Assembly: GCA_015501075.1 (NCBI GenBank) | Contig: JADNYJ010000101.1 | Location: 1 to 64,000, forward strand | Source: Gymnopilus junonius | Taxonomy: Eukaryota; Basidiomycota; Agaricomycetes; Agaricales; Galerinaceae | Length of the DNA: 64,000 bases | Direction of reading: 5' to 3' | Shown: positions 1-12,430 of the stretch, piece after piece | Layout: each line of letters starts with the position of its first letter | Numbering within the stretch: position 1 is the stretch's first letter | The notes under the pieces: generated by a model | What the model was told of the DNA's origin: nothing | The model's input: only the letters and a program-made list of their open reading frames with translations | The model's database searches: none | Made by a program: the position numbers and the translations under genes

Positions 1-1011
1 CGTGCTATCCACTTGACCCATGCCATCACCGAGCGCATTGAAGTAAGTAAACGCGTTCTGTGCTGTAGGGAGCGATGATCCTTCCTGAGCCTGAGCCTGA
101 GAGGTGTCGATCAGAGAAGGGCCAACGTTAATAAAGCGATGATGTGCGTAGCCAGAATCCTGCGGGACATATTGAGGAGGAAACGGAGGAGGAAGGTGGT
201 GGTAGTTCGTATAATCTTGATAACAGTTCTCATTTACAGGTGCCAGTGCCGACGAGGAGGACGCAACGGTCTGTGTCTGTGTCTGTGTGGGGTACAACGT
301 ATGAGAGTGGTGATCATAATGTCCGAAATTGCGAAGACGTTGTTGCTGCTGTTGATGATGATATTGACGACGTTCGAGATGTAAATTACCTTGAGGGTGA
401 GGGACGTCCCGCACCAGCGGGGGCTCAGGAATCAAATGGTCGTGCTGCTGCTGGAGCTGCAGTCGCACTGAATTGATGTTAATCGCGGGAGGGACGTTCA
501 GGTTCCAGTGGGTAAGGGGATGGACGTGAGGTATATGGGACTTTAACCCTACTTGCATTCCAGTAGGCGTGGGCCATTGATAGAGCAAGTGGGAGGTCTG
601 AGGATCAATGCCGTTGACTGAGGGCGGGCCATAAGTATGGCTCTCTCCGTTCGAGTTGAGGCCAATGGGAACGGGTATATAATCGCGGGAGGGATGGTTT
701 TCATTGGGAGGTGGCACCCCTTGCAAAGTCGAGGATCCGGTTCCAAGTTGGGAAATGTCGTAGGGGAAACCATCTCTGGAGAATGGTTGAAGAGGGGCTG
801 GTGAGGTGGGTACGGTTGCGCTAAGGGATGTATGAACAAGTCAATTCTCCGGAGTCGATGAGAATGGCGAAGTGGATACTTACGCGCTGGCAGGCGCGGT
901 GCTCTCCCGGTTTATACCTCTGTTATTCGGTGGGGTGGTACTCGAATGGATATACCGTGTTAACTCTGGCAGGGTCCAATTGAGCCAGTCGCGAACATTT
1001 GAGGAATTCAT
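1..1011 (-). CDS. C2H2 zinc-finger protein, copy A (3' part outside window)
   Basis: Two exons are visible: 1011-884 and 820 to beyond position 1, with a GTAAGT donor and a TAG acceptor in phase 2. The start is the ATG at 1011; the first residues read MNSSNVRDWLNW. The visible part, about 315 residues, is rich in Gln, His, Pro and Ser, and matches copy B (5028-6729) in intron position, intron phase and order of short blocks such as GVPP.NENHP and PLVRDVPHPQG. The zinc fingers seen at the C-terminus of copy B would lie off the left edge, so the family assignment is by homology to copy B. Reading stays open to the edge, with no stop or shift. Function is inferred as a nuclear DNA-binding regulator; targets are unknown. 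Confidence 0.8.
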
Positions 1012-2790
1012 TCTTTGCGAACCAAACTATGAAATCATCAGTAACAGTCGAAGGGAGGGAAGAGAAATGAAGCAGCCTTACTGTTCGTGATATAATTTCT
1101 ATGTCACTGGTCAAGGTTCAAGTTCAAGCAGTGAAGTGAGGACGGGTTGAATATACGAAGGCAAGTAAAGTGGAGGGACTGAAGCAAGTCAAGTTTTTGA
1201 AATGCGAGCAAAGAATCCAGCACGTAAATAGGGACGCGCTTATCATGTGACCCCGCGTCGCGTCCAACAAAAACTCAAGGACCGATCGACTGGGTTATTA
1301 TGGTCGTCAAATGTTGAAGCGAAATCTGAAGATGCAACGGTCATGGATTGATTGTTCAATGGGATTTAAGAAATTTTCAAAGCTTCGAATCTTACCCTCT
1401 GTAAAAACTACCCATTGGTGCTCCATCCTTCAACCACTACAATCCAGATAAGTGCTCAGTCAGTGTTGAGTCCCCAAAACAATAATATCGCCAGTCGCTC
1501 TCACCGAACTCGGTAATACTTCCCATTTTAGGAAATTACAAGTAACTGTGCATTATTCCATCGGTGATGCCCCCTCGATTCGAAACCCTGTGCAACCAAC
1601 AATGACCTTCGGCATTTCCACCCAAGGTCGCCAGCGAGACCGAACCCTAAGTGTCCCAAAAAAGGAAGTGGCCCTCTTGGTCAAGAATCAAGATCTCAGG
1701 TACGTGGAATCAGGATTATCGATTACGCTTGGGCCGTCAATAGTCCTCCAGGTTTTGTAGTCCGGTTATGAGCGTGAATAAGAATAATGACGCGCATCCG
1801 GCTGGGCCATGGGCATCATGATGAACACGGGAATAACTCAGCAGGAAAAGCCCGGGGATATTCCGTGGCTCAAGCGGAGGGAGCTGGGGTTGCGAGGAGG
1901 GGGAAGTCGCCACAGCGGAGGGAGTAGGCGTTAGGCGTTGCAGATTGTCCTTCGAGGAGCTTCGAATATACTTTGAGTCTACGTAGGCAGAGATTTAAGA
2001 CCTAAGTTGCGCTTCGGTTGGAGGAAAATCTAGAGAAAAAGAAAGAGAAGTGAATTAAAGAAAGAAAGAGGGCCAAAAAGGGGTGCTATGTAGCAGATGT
2101 CCATGACCACGTTGATGAGTTGGCCTTGTCGTCGTCGTGAACGTTCGCAACGTTGGAGTCACGGTCGTCCCGATGATGGCGGGCGATGGAAAAAGCTGAT
2201 GTAAGCGCTGATGGTGCTATGTCGGACTGACTCTGAAATCGTTTTATCTGGCCACCAACTCCACCACCGCGGCTTACCTCTTCGCCTGCTCACCTCTTCA
2301 GAGCATAAGGCCGTCTTCGGGATTTAGAATCGTGTTCCTTTGCCTAGCAGCTCATCTCCTGAGTCATTGCGCTATCACTGGTACCATCATCCTGGTTACT
2401 GGCGGTGACTGCACATTTGCCAACACCGCCTCTTTTTGAGTCTTGGAGTCCTTCTTCCTCTTCCTCTGAGTATCCACCTACTTCATAGACTTTAAACCGT
2501 AAATGGAGCGCCTAAATTGGTCTGTTCAACTTGGTCCTTGTTGGTGGATTTCGATTTCTTTGTTCTATAGAGTACACGTCAGCCATGCTCAGCGGTCCAT
2601 TGCGCAGTGTCTGCCTACGATCTAGCCCTTCGTGCGCCTGAACCGTTTTTGACCTTGACGATGGTCAGCCGGTAGACATGTCGAATAGTTGCCGTCCTGG
2701 TGTCGAAATCTGATTGAATTCGGTTCTACATCGTGATAAAGTTCGGATGGAAAGAACTGGTGTCAGTCATCATCTGATAATCATTTGCAG
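1012..2790. repeat. Upstream block of ZnF copy A, duplicated upstream of copy B
   Basis: Many collinear blocks match 6730-8440. Examples are the run AAATTTTCAAAGCTTCGAAT near 1371 and near 7090, ATGACGCGCAT near 1790 and near 7510, the stretch around 2085-2160 against 7785-7845, and the stretch near 2714-2770 against 8370-8430. Identity falls with distance from the genes. No convincing coding region is seen here. The segment is best read as promoter and flanking DNA that was copied together with the gene. Confidence 0.75.
1243..1252 (+). promoter_or_regulatory. Conserved E-box-like site upstream of copy A
   Basis: TCATGTGACC lies about 230 bp upstream of the copy A ATG and occurs at the same distance (6966-6975) upstream of copy B, in both cases just after AATAGGGACGC. 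A related CACATGACC sits at 9395-9403 upstream of copy C. Conservation in otherwise diverged upstream DNA suggests a binding site, possibly for a bHLH factor (CATGTG core). This is inference. Confidence 0.35.
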
Positions 2791-4400
2791 GATAACATAC
2801 CTGTATATGTGTCAATGGACTTGTCGTTCTGCTCTTTTGTCGTCATCTTCGCCTGGACTCTTCATCTACCTTGGTTCTCTAACGAGAACGTCAACCCAAC
2901 CTAGCGGCGGCGGCTGGATAACCATATCAAAAATCTTAGCTACTGTGTGGTGGGTCCCGAGGTGCTATGTTTCCGTCCTTGTCCTTGTTCTTTACCTTTC
3001 CTTGATTTGGTAGGGGGTGAGCTGGCTTACAAGAGTTGGCACTTGTGTATATATCTGCTTATATCTAAATCGCCTCATCATCATGGTGGCCAGCAGCTCA
3101 ATTGTCCTTGTTCGTATTCTTATTCTATGGGCCATCCTCTAGGAAACTTGTTCTCTTCTCGTCGAGCCTATCAATAATTGATGGTCCATTTCTGTTCTTG
3201 ACTTCTTTTTCCAAATAGCTTTCAGTATACGCCATCATTAAACATCGCCATCAGAAGCTTAAAATACTATTCTAGTACGTCACGTACTTTCGGACGACTG
3301 GATTACCCTATTTAAAAATGTTCACCAAACAGAAGGAATAAATATGAGAATCGAAAAAACTTATTGGGCGTTTCAGCCGAGACCGTACCAGAATAAACCA
3401 CCTCCATGTATTCCTATAGAAAGAAAATGAATTTGATAAAATTTGGAACCCTGATATTACGACATTAGAGGAACACTACGCTATGATAAGGCCGCTCTAG
3501 GCCAAGCTAAGACCATACTTGGCTGATTAACACTCTTTTCAAGTAAGTTATCTACTAAATAATCAAGACGCGCACGTTGAAAACTATTGGGCACCACTAT
3601 CCAAGGTAAAATCACACTATTTTATAGTACCTATTGAATTAGGGGAAATGATCAGAAATTGATCAAGAAAGAATGCTTGCTGAGCTCGAAGTCGTTTTTA
3701 ATCATGGTATACGTATGCAGGTACCTTCTCTATGGAAAAAAAGTTCCATGAATGATTGAAATTAGGACCCAGGTTGATGAGCCATATTTCTCGACATTCG
3801 AAGATGATGTATTGATACCCGGGACACCCTTTCTGAAGTCCCAGGGCCTCGTAATTGGGCGCTAAAACGAATTAAAAGTCATCAATTTATTTATGCACCA
3901 TTTGCCATTGATGAGTACGGCCCGTAGGTTCCGAGGTACGGAGGGAGGGAGGGGTATAAAACCCTCCCTAAAAGACGCAAATCAGTCAGCCACTCACCGC
4001 CCAACTTGTCTTCGAATCCCCGTGGGCAAGGGAAGAGGGAAATCTCATTTACTTCCTCGAGGCTGCAGTCATCTTCTAAGTTGTTGGGTGCATTTGAACT
4101 TTAATGCCCTTATAACGAAGTGCTGCACATCCTCCAGGGGGTAACTGACCTCATTCTCCACTATCCATGCTCCCAATTCTGGGAACTGTACAACTGTTCT
4201 ATATCTTGACGGTCTAGTGATTATGAAGCTAATTCTGATCTGGGGCTACTCTCTACTCTGCTTTCTTGGATTACTTGGATTACGGATATACTGCTGGTCT
4301 CTTTATCCTTCGGAATTATCAATCCAAGTATCATGCGAAGACGAAGCTTCAATTATTTCAATGAACGGTTTCGATCCATGCTTGAATTGTCAGTTACGCA
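2791..4400. other. Intergenic, no supported gene
   Basis: Short open frames are present but none has codon structure, splice sites or similarity that I recognise. A near-perfect 15-bp palindrome, AGTACGTCACGTACT, occurs near 3275. The stretch around 3950 has a TATAAAA motif after a G-rich run, but no gene follows that I can support. Confidence 0.5.
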
Positions 4401-4494
4401 GGGTTCATGAACTGGCGGGTATTTGCCTCAGTTTACAGTGATGAAAAGGGTTCATGAACTGGCGGGTATTTGCCTCAGTTTACAGTGATGAAAA
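4401..4494. repeat. Exact 47-bp tandem duplication (two units)
   Basis: Units 4401-4447 and 4448-4494 are identical, both starting GGGTTCATGAACTGG and ending CAGTGATGAAAA. They are perfectly abutted. Full identity indicates a recent slippage or duplication event, or an assembly duplication. No coding role is evident. Confidence 0.95.
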
Positions 4495-5027
4495 TCTCAT
4501 GAGATGTGAACGACAATTCATAAGATATAAAAGGGATAAGGCACCACTGAGAGGCGATAGGCATGGAGGGAACCCACTGAAAGGGCTGACCAATGTATGG
4601 AATAGATCTGGAGTGAACTGGCACTGTTATATTTATCCAGCGATAGGATCGTCTTCTTTCCATTAAAAATCTCATTTTTTATTTTTCTACGATTTGGGGG
4701 ATCGCGGTAAATTGAAATGTAGATATACGACCAAAGGCTAGCTAGATACAAACATGAAAATGGGAATAGACAAAACAATACAATGCTAAATGATATGAAA
4801 ATATGAAATATATACAACTGTCGATGAAACGATTAAAAGGCAGACAAAAAGATAAACGCCTAATAAATGTAGTAAGTAGAAATAGAAGTAAAAGTACATA
4901 TAAAATAAAACTGGATATAATATATTCGATACAGCAAGCAATGCCGAGAACGTAGAGGCATCACAAAAGAAAGAAAGAAAAAAGCGACAAAAAACACGAC
5001 TGCAACTGTTGAGCACACGCACACTCT

Positions 5028-6729
5028 TCAGTACGGCCGTTTACTTTCCAATGATCGACGCCCACGACGACAAGGGCCAACAGCAGCAGGAAGAGGTTGA
5101 ACAACAGGCTCAACTCGAACATCGCCATCCAAAACCCCAGCCTGAGGATGCACCTTCCGCACATGCGTATTAAGCATATCCTTCCTCGCAAACGTTTTCG
5201 GGCAATATTCGCACTCAATTGACACTCCAGTATGTATGTATCTCATGGCGTGGTTCACAACGGAACTCGACGTCAGTATCTCCCCGCACATCGGCCATAG
5301 ACAAGTGTACATCTCGGGATTCTTGGCTCGCGTTTTGGGGAGCTTATGACCTAAGGGCCCATCATCTTTCAGATGCGCCTCGAACGCATCGAGGCCGTCG
5401 AAGGATAGTCCACAGGGCCCGAAGTGGCAGATTATGATACGACTGGGACGGTTGCGGCGGGGGCTGCGGTTATGGTTATGGCTACGACCACTAGTACGCC
5501 TAGGACTGCCAGGTGTCGACGGTGGGGGTGTGATTAGAGCAGATGATAGGCCAGCAATGTTACTATCGCCAACGTTCACGTTCACGTTGCTCGAATCCAA
5601 ATCGGCATCGATGACCGCTGCAGGTTCCCAGTTCGAAGTGGCTTCCGGCTCTGGTGCTGGCGCCTGTAGCTGCGGCATTGTCGTCAAATAATCACTGATA
5701 TCAAGGTTCACGTCGTGGAAGGGTGTCGAAGGGTGTGCGGTCGTGCTATTACTCGGAAACATGTCATCTCCAAGCAAAGACGAAAACTGAGGTGCGCTCT
5801 GCACAGGAGGAAACATCGACGAGTGCTGAGCCTGACCGTCGTTTCCTGGAGTAAAACCATGGGACGGAGGTGGATAGAATGTCTGCGGGATGTATAGATT
5901 TTGAGGATTAGTATGATGATGATTACTCTCTGTCGGTGGGACCAATGAACAAGATGCCTGTAGGGGGCGTGAAGTCTGGTGGTGACCATGATAACGATTT
6001 TCGTTTCCAGGAGGTGCCGATGAAGAAGAGGCGCCAATCTGTAGTTGTGCTGGGTCCACAGTCTCATAGTGCTGTTGATGCTGTTGATGCTGTTGATTTT
6101 GATGACTTTGATGATGACCGACAAGCACATTACCGTGACCAATACCGTAAGGAACGTCCCGCACAAGTCTGCGGTACAGATGATCGGGAAGCCGATGATG
6201 CTGCAGCTGTGCATCATTCACACCTATTCCAGGAGCGACGCCCACTTTCCATGGGCTCAACGGGTGGGCGGGATCTAATTGGGGGTTAAACCCCACTTGC
6301 GTTATTCCAGTCGCTGTGGGCCATCGAAAGGCCCTATAATTGTGATAGTTGGTTGTGGGTGGGCCAGCCGTGTATCCATTTCTTTTCGAGGTCGGGCCAT
6401 CAGGAATGGGCATATAAACGTGCGGGGGGTGATTTTCCTTGCCAGGTGGCACCCCTTCCAAAGTCGAGGATCTCGTTCCATGTTGAGGATTGTTGTAGTA
6501 AAAACCATCTTTTGAAAGTAATTGGAGAGAGGAAGGTGCGACTGGGGCGCTAAGTGAATACAGTACATGTCAGTCCTCCGAACTCGATGAGAATCTCGAA
6601 GTGATACACTTACGCGCTAGCAGGCGCAATGCCTCCTTGGTTTACACCGACATTACTCGGGGCCGTCGGGGTGTTATCAAAATGCGTTGGGTCCCAATTA
6701 ATAAATTGGTCCAGTTGTGAGAAATCCAT
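5028..6729 (-). CDS. C2H2 zinc-finger protein, copy B (complete)
   Basis: Exons 6729-6614 and 6549-5028 join in phase 2 to give 545 residues, with intact frames. The start at 6729 (MDFSQLDQFINWDP) has a TATATAA-like element about 55-60 bp upstream on the same strand. Residues 40-400 are low-complexity, rich in Gln, His, Pro and Ser, including a (Q/H)-rich run. Residues about 411-508 hold three Cys/His units: CHFGPCGLSF...H, CLWPMCGEIL...H and a canonical CEYCPKTFARKDMLNTHVRKVH. A basic tail (RRGRRSLESKR) may help nuclear import. It is the middle of three tandem paralogs and is probably a transcription factor. The first two finger units are atypical in spacing, so only the last is a textbook C2H2 finger. 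Confidence 0.88.
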
Positions 6730-8440
6730 TCCTGGTGAACGGGACCATGAGAGTTGAAGAGGAAATAGTAGAAACGCGACTTACTATATAAGTCGACAAG
6801 AAAGCTCCTATGCCACTGTTATTACTTAACAAGTTAAACAAGGATGAGATTAAATATGTGAGTGCGAGGGAGGTGCAAGGCACAAGTGGATGGAAAGGAT
6901 GTAAAGGAGGAAGTTACTAGTTAAATATGGGAGACGATTGCAGCAAGTAAATAGGGACGCATTGATCATGTGACCCTGCCCCGCGTCCGACAATAACGAG
7001 GATCGATTGACTGGGCTATTGTCGTCGTCAAATATTGAAACGGAATTTGAGGATGTACACTAACAGATTGGTTGTTGAATTGAAATTAAGAAATTTTCAA
7101 AGCTTCGAATCTCACCATCTGTAAAAACTACCCATTGTGCTCCACTGCTCGTTGCTATAATTCGGGAAAGCGTTCAGTCGGTTTAGAGTTTTTGAAACAA
7201 CCATGTCGCCTGCCGCTCTCACCGGACTGGGTAATACTTCCCATTTTAGGAAATTACAAGAAGTGCACTTCATTCTGTGGTAGATGCCGATACGATTCGA
7301 AATCCTGTGCAACCAACAATGCATTTCCGCATTTCCACCAAAAATCGCCAGCGGGGCGGAAACCTAAGCCTTGACAATGAAAGTGACTCTCCCTAGATCA
7401 AGAATCAAGATCTCAGCTACGTACGGGGAATCAGGACTATCGATTATGCCTGGGCCGTTTGTAGTCCCTGAAGTTCTATAGTCCTGCTATGAGTATGAAT
7501 AAGAATAATGACGCGCATCAGATTGGGCCATGGGCACGAACACGGGGATAAGTCGACAGAAGGGGCCCTGGGGCACATAGTCCCTCAATGGGGGATACTC
7601 GAGCGAAAGAATGCTGGAGGGCTCCGGAGTCAACGTTGAGGAAGGAAAAGAAAAAATGGGGTGATGACGGGATCATGATGATGATGAGCGTTCTTCCGAT
7701 TCGAGCTTGAACTGACACTGATGAACTTCTGCAACAGGCAGAGGATGAATAGAAAAGAAAGCCGAAACTCAGTACTGGCTGCTATGCAGCAGAAGTCAAT
7801 GACCACCACCTCGATGAATTGGCCTTGTCGTTGTCGTGAACGGTCAATGTCCCGCTGATGGCGGTGCAATAAGCTGATGTAATCATTGATGCATGCCTGA
7901 CCTTGGCCTAGACTCTGGGTTGGTCCACCTCCACTAATGTCTGACATCGTCTCGTCCTCTGTTCTAGTGAGAGCTTGAAATCACCGTCGGCCTCCAGAGA
8001 TGTATATCCAGTTTCGTAGCAGCGCAGCTCGTGAGCCCTTGTGCTGTTGCTGGTACCATCATCTTGGTCTCTTTCCGTTTCCCAACACCGCCTCTTCTTG
8101 AGTCTTGAAGTCCTTCTCTTCCTTTGAGCTCTCGTCTTGTTTGCGTATTTCATATACTTTAAACTGTAAACTGGACACCCTGAATGGGATGATTTACTGC
8201 ACTCCGCCTGTCCTTGAAGGTGGATTCCTTGGTATCTGTAAAGCATATTTCGGACATGATCAACAGCTCAGCGCAGTGTCTGCTTCATTCGTATGCCTAA
8301 ACTGACCTTGACCTTGCCGACAATTCAACGTTCGATATTCTTGAATATTTATCGTTTCGATCTTAAAGCCTGATTGGATTCGGCTCTACTTCATGATGAA
8401 GTTCGGATCGGAATGAACTGTGTCGGTCATCGTTCAATGA
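6730..8440. repeat. Upstream block of ZnF copy B, duplicate of 1012-2790
   Basis: Collinear with the block upstream of copy A, including the CATGTG site at 6966-6975 and the conserved stretches listed there. Several open frames exist but they follow no splice logic and are not conserved between the two copies. Between 8441 and the end of copy C at 8738 nothing else is recognised. Confidence 0.75.
6966..6975 (+). promoter_or_regulatory. Conserved E-box-like site upstream of copy B
   Basis: TCATGTGACC, 237 bp upstream of the copy B start, matches the site at 1243-1252 in sequence and position. The function is inferred from conservation only. Confidence 0.35.
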
Positions 8441-8737
8441 CTCGTCAAGGAGTTGTACGGCAAATATCTCAATTTTGCCGAGAAGCATAATACATACCTA
8501 CTTGTACTTTTTCTTTCTTTTGAATTTAATTCCGTAATTTGGGGACAACGATTGATTTAGAGAGTACATTAAGAATAGAAAATATTCCAAGCTAATTCGG
8601 ACTATTACAACTGTAATGCGAGCCGAATATCTGAGTTCAAGTTAGAGTCGAGAATGTAATGATGTGACTAAAAATGAAAATGAAACGAGAAAGGTTAGTA
8701 TAGGCAGGACACCCGATACGACTGCCAAGCGCAATGT

Positions 8738-9245
8738 TCAGTATGGCTGATATCTTTTAGTCAAAACGTTACGAGCACGACCAGTCGGATGAGCCGGTTC
8801 CAGTCCACGGTGCTTGTTTTCTACATGACGACGGAGGGTATCCTTCCTGCTGAAGCGCTTTCGGCAATGAGGGCATACCTGAGGCACTGCTGTATGTCTC
8901 AACACATGGTTGATGATTGAACTCGACTTCAATTCGGTCTTGTACGTGCACCCAGCCCATTGACAATGGTAAGCTCTGGATTTTATGGTCCTCGCGCCGG
9001 GGAGTTCGTGACCACGTAATTCTCCGTCTTTGAGATGCTTTTCGAATGACTCAAGATCGTTAAAGACTAGACCGCAATTTCCGTATTTGCAGGTGATCCC
9101 TGGTGCTACACTGCATTATTGTGTTAGTTCAAGTTCAGAGCTCAACAGGAATTCTGAAGAGGGGTACTTGCATGGGCTGTTGTACTGGCGTAATGATTCT
9201 AGAGGGTAGCTCCTTGAGCAACATATGAAATTGAAACACGTCCAT
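8738..9245 (-). CDS. Compact C2H2 zinc-finger protein, copy C
   Basis: Exons 9245-9172 and 9110-8738 give 148 residues. The join needs a GC-AG intron: the donor is GCAAGT at 9171, in phase 2 as in copies A and B, and no GT donor keeps the frame. The N-terminus MDVFQFHMLLKELP aligns with the start of copy B. It is followed almost at once by the three finger units: CKYGNCGLVF...H, CQWAGCTYKT...H and CPHCRKRFSRKDTLRRHVENKH (residues about 29-125). The roughly 360-residue Gln/His-rich middle region of copy B is absent. It may act as a DNA-binding-only competitor of its larger paralogs (inference). Upstream DNA to about 9640 keeps weak matches to the duplicated upstream blocks. Confidence 0.8.
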
Positions 9246-10313
9246 ATCTTGGAAACAAAAGTATGAGCGCCATAGAACGAAAAGGGAAGTGAAGAAATTT
9301 ACTGAAGCCCGGCGGTAAAGAGAATCAAATAGTGAAAACAGAGTGGGTGAGCATACGAGTTGGGCAGGTATTTGAATAAATAAGAACGCGCTTGCCACAT
9401 GACCTCACATCCAATTGTCTGGAATTTGAAAATTTTTGAATTGGCAGACAATACCGACCAACTTAAGGATCATGTTCAAAAAGTTGAAAGAAACTAACTA
9501 CTCATTGGGCTTTGTTCGGCCCTATGATGACCACCGAAACAACAATCCAACAATAATCGCCTTCCATAAAATCCTGCCGATTCTTCGGTGCCACTTTGAA
9601 ACCCTGTGCAGTCAACAATCAGTCCTCAATAAAGCCAGTATGAAAAGCCAAGAAGGATAGAAAAGCACACCTTACATATTTACATTATTCCGAGTCCCGC
9701 CGGGGCTCGGTCTTGTAATGTATAGCAATGAACAATAACTAATGACTCATGAGCATCACTCAATTGGGGCGATGATCGGACCGTGCTTGCTGATAATCTG
9801 CTCACGTAATCAAAATACAACTTGGACTGGTCCTAGTCAATGCCGCTCTGCTGTGACACCTGTCTCCCTTGGTATAGAGTTTACGGATTCACAGGAGTGT
9901 ACTAACTATACTATCGTAACCCAAGTAAGTCAGTCGGGTATTTCCAGCGGAGTGGCTAAGAATTCTTACGGCCAACTTATTGCCCCAGTCAGGTGTCCAA
10001 TATTTTCGGTGAACTCGAGAAAATGCTGCTTCAAACCCCTTAATTGCGATGTATGTGTCATCTCTCGGAGGAATAAGATCACGAAAGGCCGGATAACGAA
10101 GACGATGGAAGTATGCGACCATCTTACTCCAGGAAAACGCGAAGCGTGTGACCGTCAGAGGGATTCTAAACAAGTGTACGTTCACAATTTCACAATTTGT
10201 AAGAGAAACTAATGGTATATATATACATAGCCCTGGACAATACAGGATCTTATGTTCTGTAAACATACGAAACTCAATCAAGCCGCTTTCATTCCCCCTT
10301 CTTTCTCCCCTCC
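9246..10313. other. Intergenic between ZnF copy C and P450-1
   Basis: The proximal part (to about 9640) has remnants of the ZnF upstream block, for example ACCCTGTGCAGTCAACAATC near 9601 against related sequence near 1580 and 7305. An open frame at 9742-10212 has no recognisable product and I do not support it as a gene. Confidence 0.5.
10216..10225 (+). promoter_or_regulatory. TATA-like element of P450-1
   Basis: TATATATATA lies 98 bp upstream of the ATG at 10314. The paralog P450-2 has a similar element at nearly the same distance (12772-12780, about 104 bp), which supports a core promoter role. Confidence 0.5.
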
Positions 10314-12430
10314 ATGGTGGAAACGTTCCCAACCATCCTTCTCCTTCTTGCGGGCGGACTGTTTCTATGGACTCTTCTCCACTCAAAGGACTTTTCTCGA
10401 AACCACCCGCCTCTTCCTCCAGGTCCACCGACGGACCCCGTCATTGGACATCTCAGGATAATGCCTACAGATCACATTGATACGTTCTTCTATGAGCTCT
10501 CAAAAAAGTACGGTAAGTCCTCCGTCCACATCACCCCAGGTTACCTCAACTGACGGAATTCAATGCGATATAGGAAAGGTAGCTCATCTCCGAATCCCTG
10601 GTCGCACAATGATTATCCTCAGCAGCGTACAAGCCGCTGTCGACTTGCTCGATAAACGAAGTGCAATATACAGTGATAGAGCACCGTCAGATGTTATGAT
10701 GCTGTAAGCTTTCCGTCCAATCTTCTATTCCTCTTTCCGATCTTGTAATGGCAGCATGGGCTGGGAACACGACATGGCTTTCTTTCCTTACGGGAAACGC
10801 TTTCACCAACATCGGAAAATGCTCAATGAATACTTCAATCATGAGAAATGCGCAGATTACCTTCCTTTCCAAGCTGTGGAGGCGCATCGACTTGTTCAAA
10901 GACTTCTTTCCCATCCAGAGAAATTTAATGATCACTTGAACTGGTATAGTGTCCAGTTTTTTAAACTTACGCCGCTTTTGGTTGCTAATGCCCTAATATC
11001 CTTTTTCCGCCACTCTAGGTTCGCTACAGCAGTCATTCTCCGCATCAACTATGGGCATGAGCTCATCTCAAACAATGACCCATACTTCAAGGTAGTCTCA
11101 GACGCAGCGTACTGTATCGTCCACTGTGCCACTCCAGGGAGTAATTTAGTGGACCTTTTGCCGATAAGTTTGTTGTTCCTCTCTATCCTCCTTGGAATGT
11201 ACTGATTAGATTTATGTAGTGAAATACCTTCCGTCGTGGTTTCCTGGAACGTATCCGGCGACTCAAGCACGTTCATTCCGTCCGACCATACAGGTGATGC
11301 ATGATTACCCCTTCCAAGATGTAAAGAATCAAATAGTAAGTTCGTGATTCCTCTCGAGCATGTTGGTTTAGCGACTGGTTGCTTTTTAAATCGTTTGTCG
11401 TCAGGCCGAGGGAACAGCTAAAGAGTCGTTTCTCAGTACTCATCTCGAAGGCCTCCACCATGAAGGACAAAATTATGCTTACACCGTCGAAGATATCAAA
11501 GGGGCTACCGGCGTAATATACTCCGCTGGTGCTGATACTGTTCGTAAATTTCCTTCGTATTTTCGTTAAATCGGCTTGATCTTTACTTCCTTGCATCATA
11601 ATTCACCTCTTTAGACATGGTCGACCCTCGCTATCTTTATGCTTGCGATGGTTCTTTATCCTTCTGCCCAGGCCGCGGCGCAGAAGGAGATCGATGAATT
11701 CATGGGGCCTGACCGACTGCCGGAGTTTGCAGATCGTCCTAACATGCCTTATCTGGAATGTATTGTGCAGGAAACGTACCGATGGAACAATTCGGTACCT
11801 ACAGGTACTTTACTTTTCTCTGTATGATTATATCTATGTGGATTAACTCTCGATGAGTTCAGGTCTGCCACATCGCTCGACAGAAGATGACATCTACAAT
11901 GGAATGTTCATTCCAAAAGGATCTATCATCGTAGCCAATACACGGTTCGCGTGTACTGTCTAAAGGGTTTTTATTAATTTTACTGACTTACATTCATAGT
12001 GGTATGACGCTTGATGAAGATGTCTACAAGAACCCTCATATATTTGATCCATCACGATACCTCCGAGGAGAGCCTCATCCAGTAGGTCAATTTGGCTTTG
12101 GTCGGCGGTCAGTTGCAATAACTTCCTTTAATATTCTTATTGAATCTATCTCTATTTATTAAGTATCTGTCCTGGACGTCACATGGCGGACTCGAGTGTC
12201 TGGATAGCCATAGCGTCCGTACTTGCTGCGTTCACCATCTCACCTGTTAAAGCGGCGGATGGAACACCCATCTTCCCCAAGGAGGAGTTTATCTTGGGAA
12301 TTACCAGGTACGCCATCCGGCGATTTCTATTTCATATTCCACTGCTAAATTGCTTCATAGTCATCCGAAGCCATTTAAATGTATTATTTCCCCGAGGAAT
12401 GACAAGGCGAGAGGCATTGTGGAAAGTTGA
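10314..12430 (+). CDS. Cytochrome P450 monooxygenase, tandem copy 1 (intact)
   Basis: Eleven exons: 10314-10512, 10574-10703, 10755-10943, 11019-11167, 11220-11335, 11405-11539, 11615-11804, 11863-11944, 12000-12107, 12164-12307 and 12361-12430. The product is 503 residues. The N-terminus has a membrane anchor (about residues 6-22) followed by the proline-rich hinge PPLPPGPP (32-39), so it is a microsomal P450. Helix I carries AGADTT (302-307), the ExxR motif is ETYR (359-362), and the heme loop is FGFGRRICPG (428-437) with Cys435 as the iron ligand. All key residues are present. It needs an NADPH-P450 reductase; the substrate cannot be read from sequence. The closest relative in view is P450-2 downstream, from a tandem duplication. 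Confidence 0.93.

Noticed and set aside
144..476. Open frame of 110 codons on the plus strand
   Set aside because: It is the complement of the Gln/His-rich coding region of zinc-finger copy A, which is open on the minus strand, keeps its splice sites and matches copy B.
9742..10212. 156-codon open frame before P450-1
   Set aside because: No motifs, overlaps an equally long frame on the other strand, and occupies the P450 promoter region.
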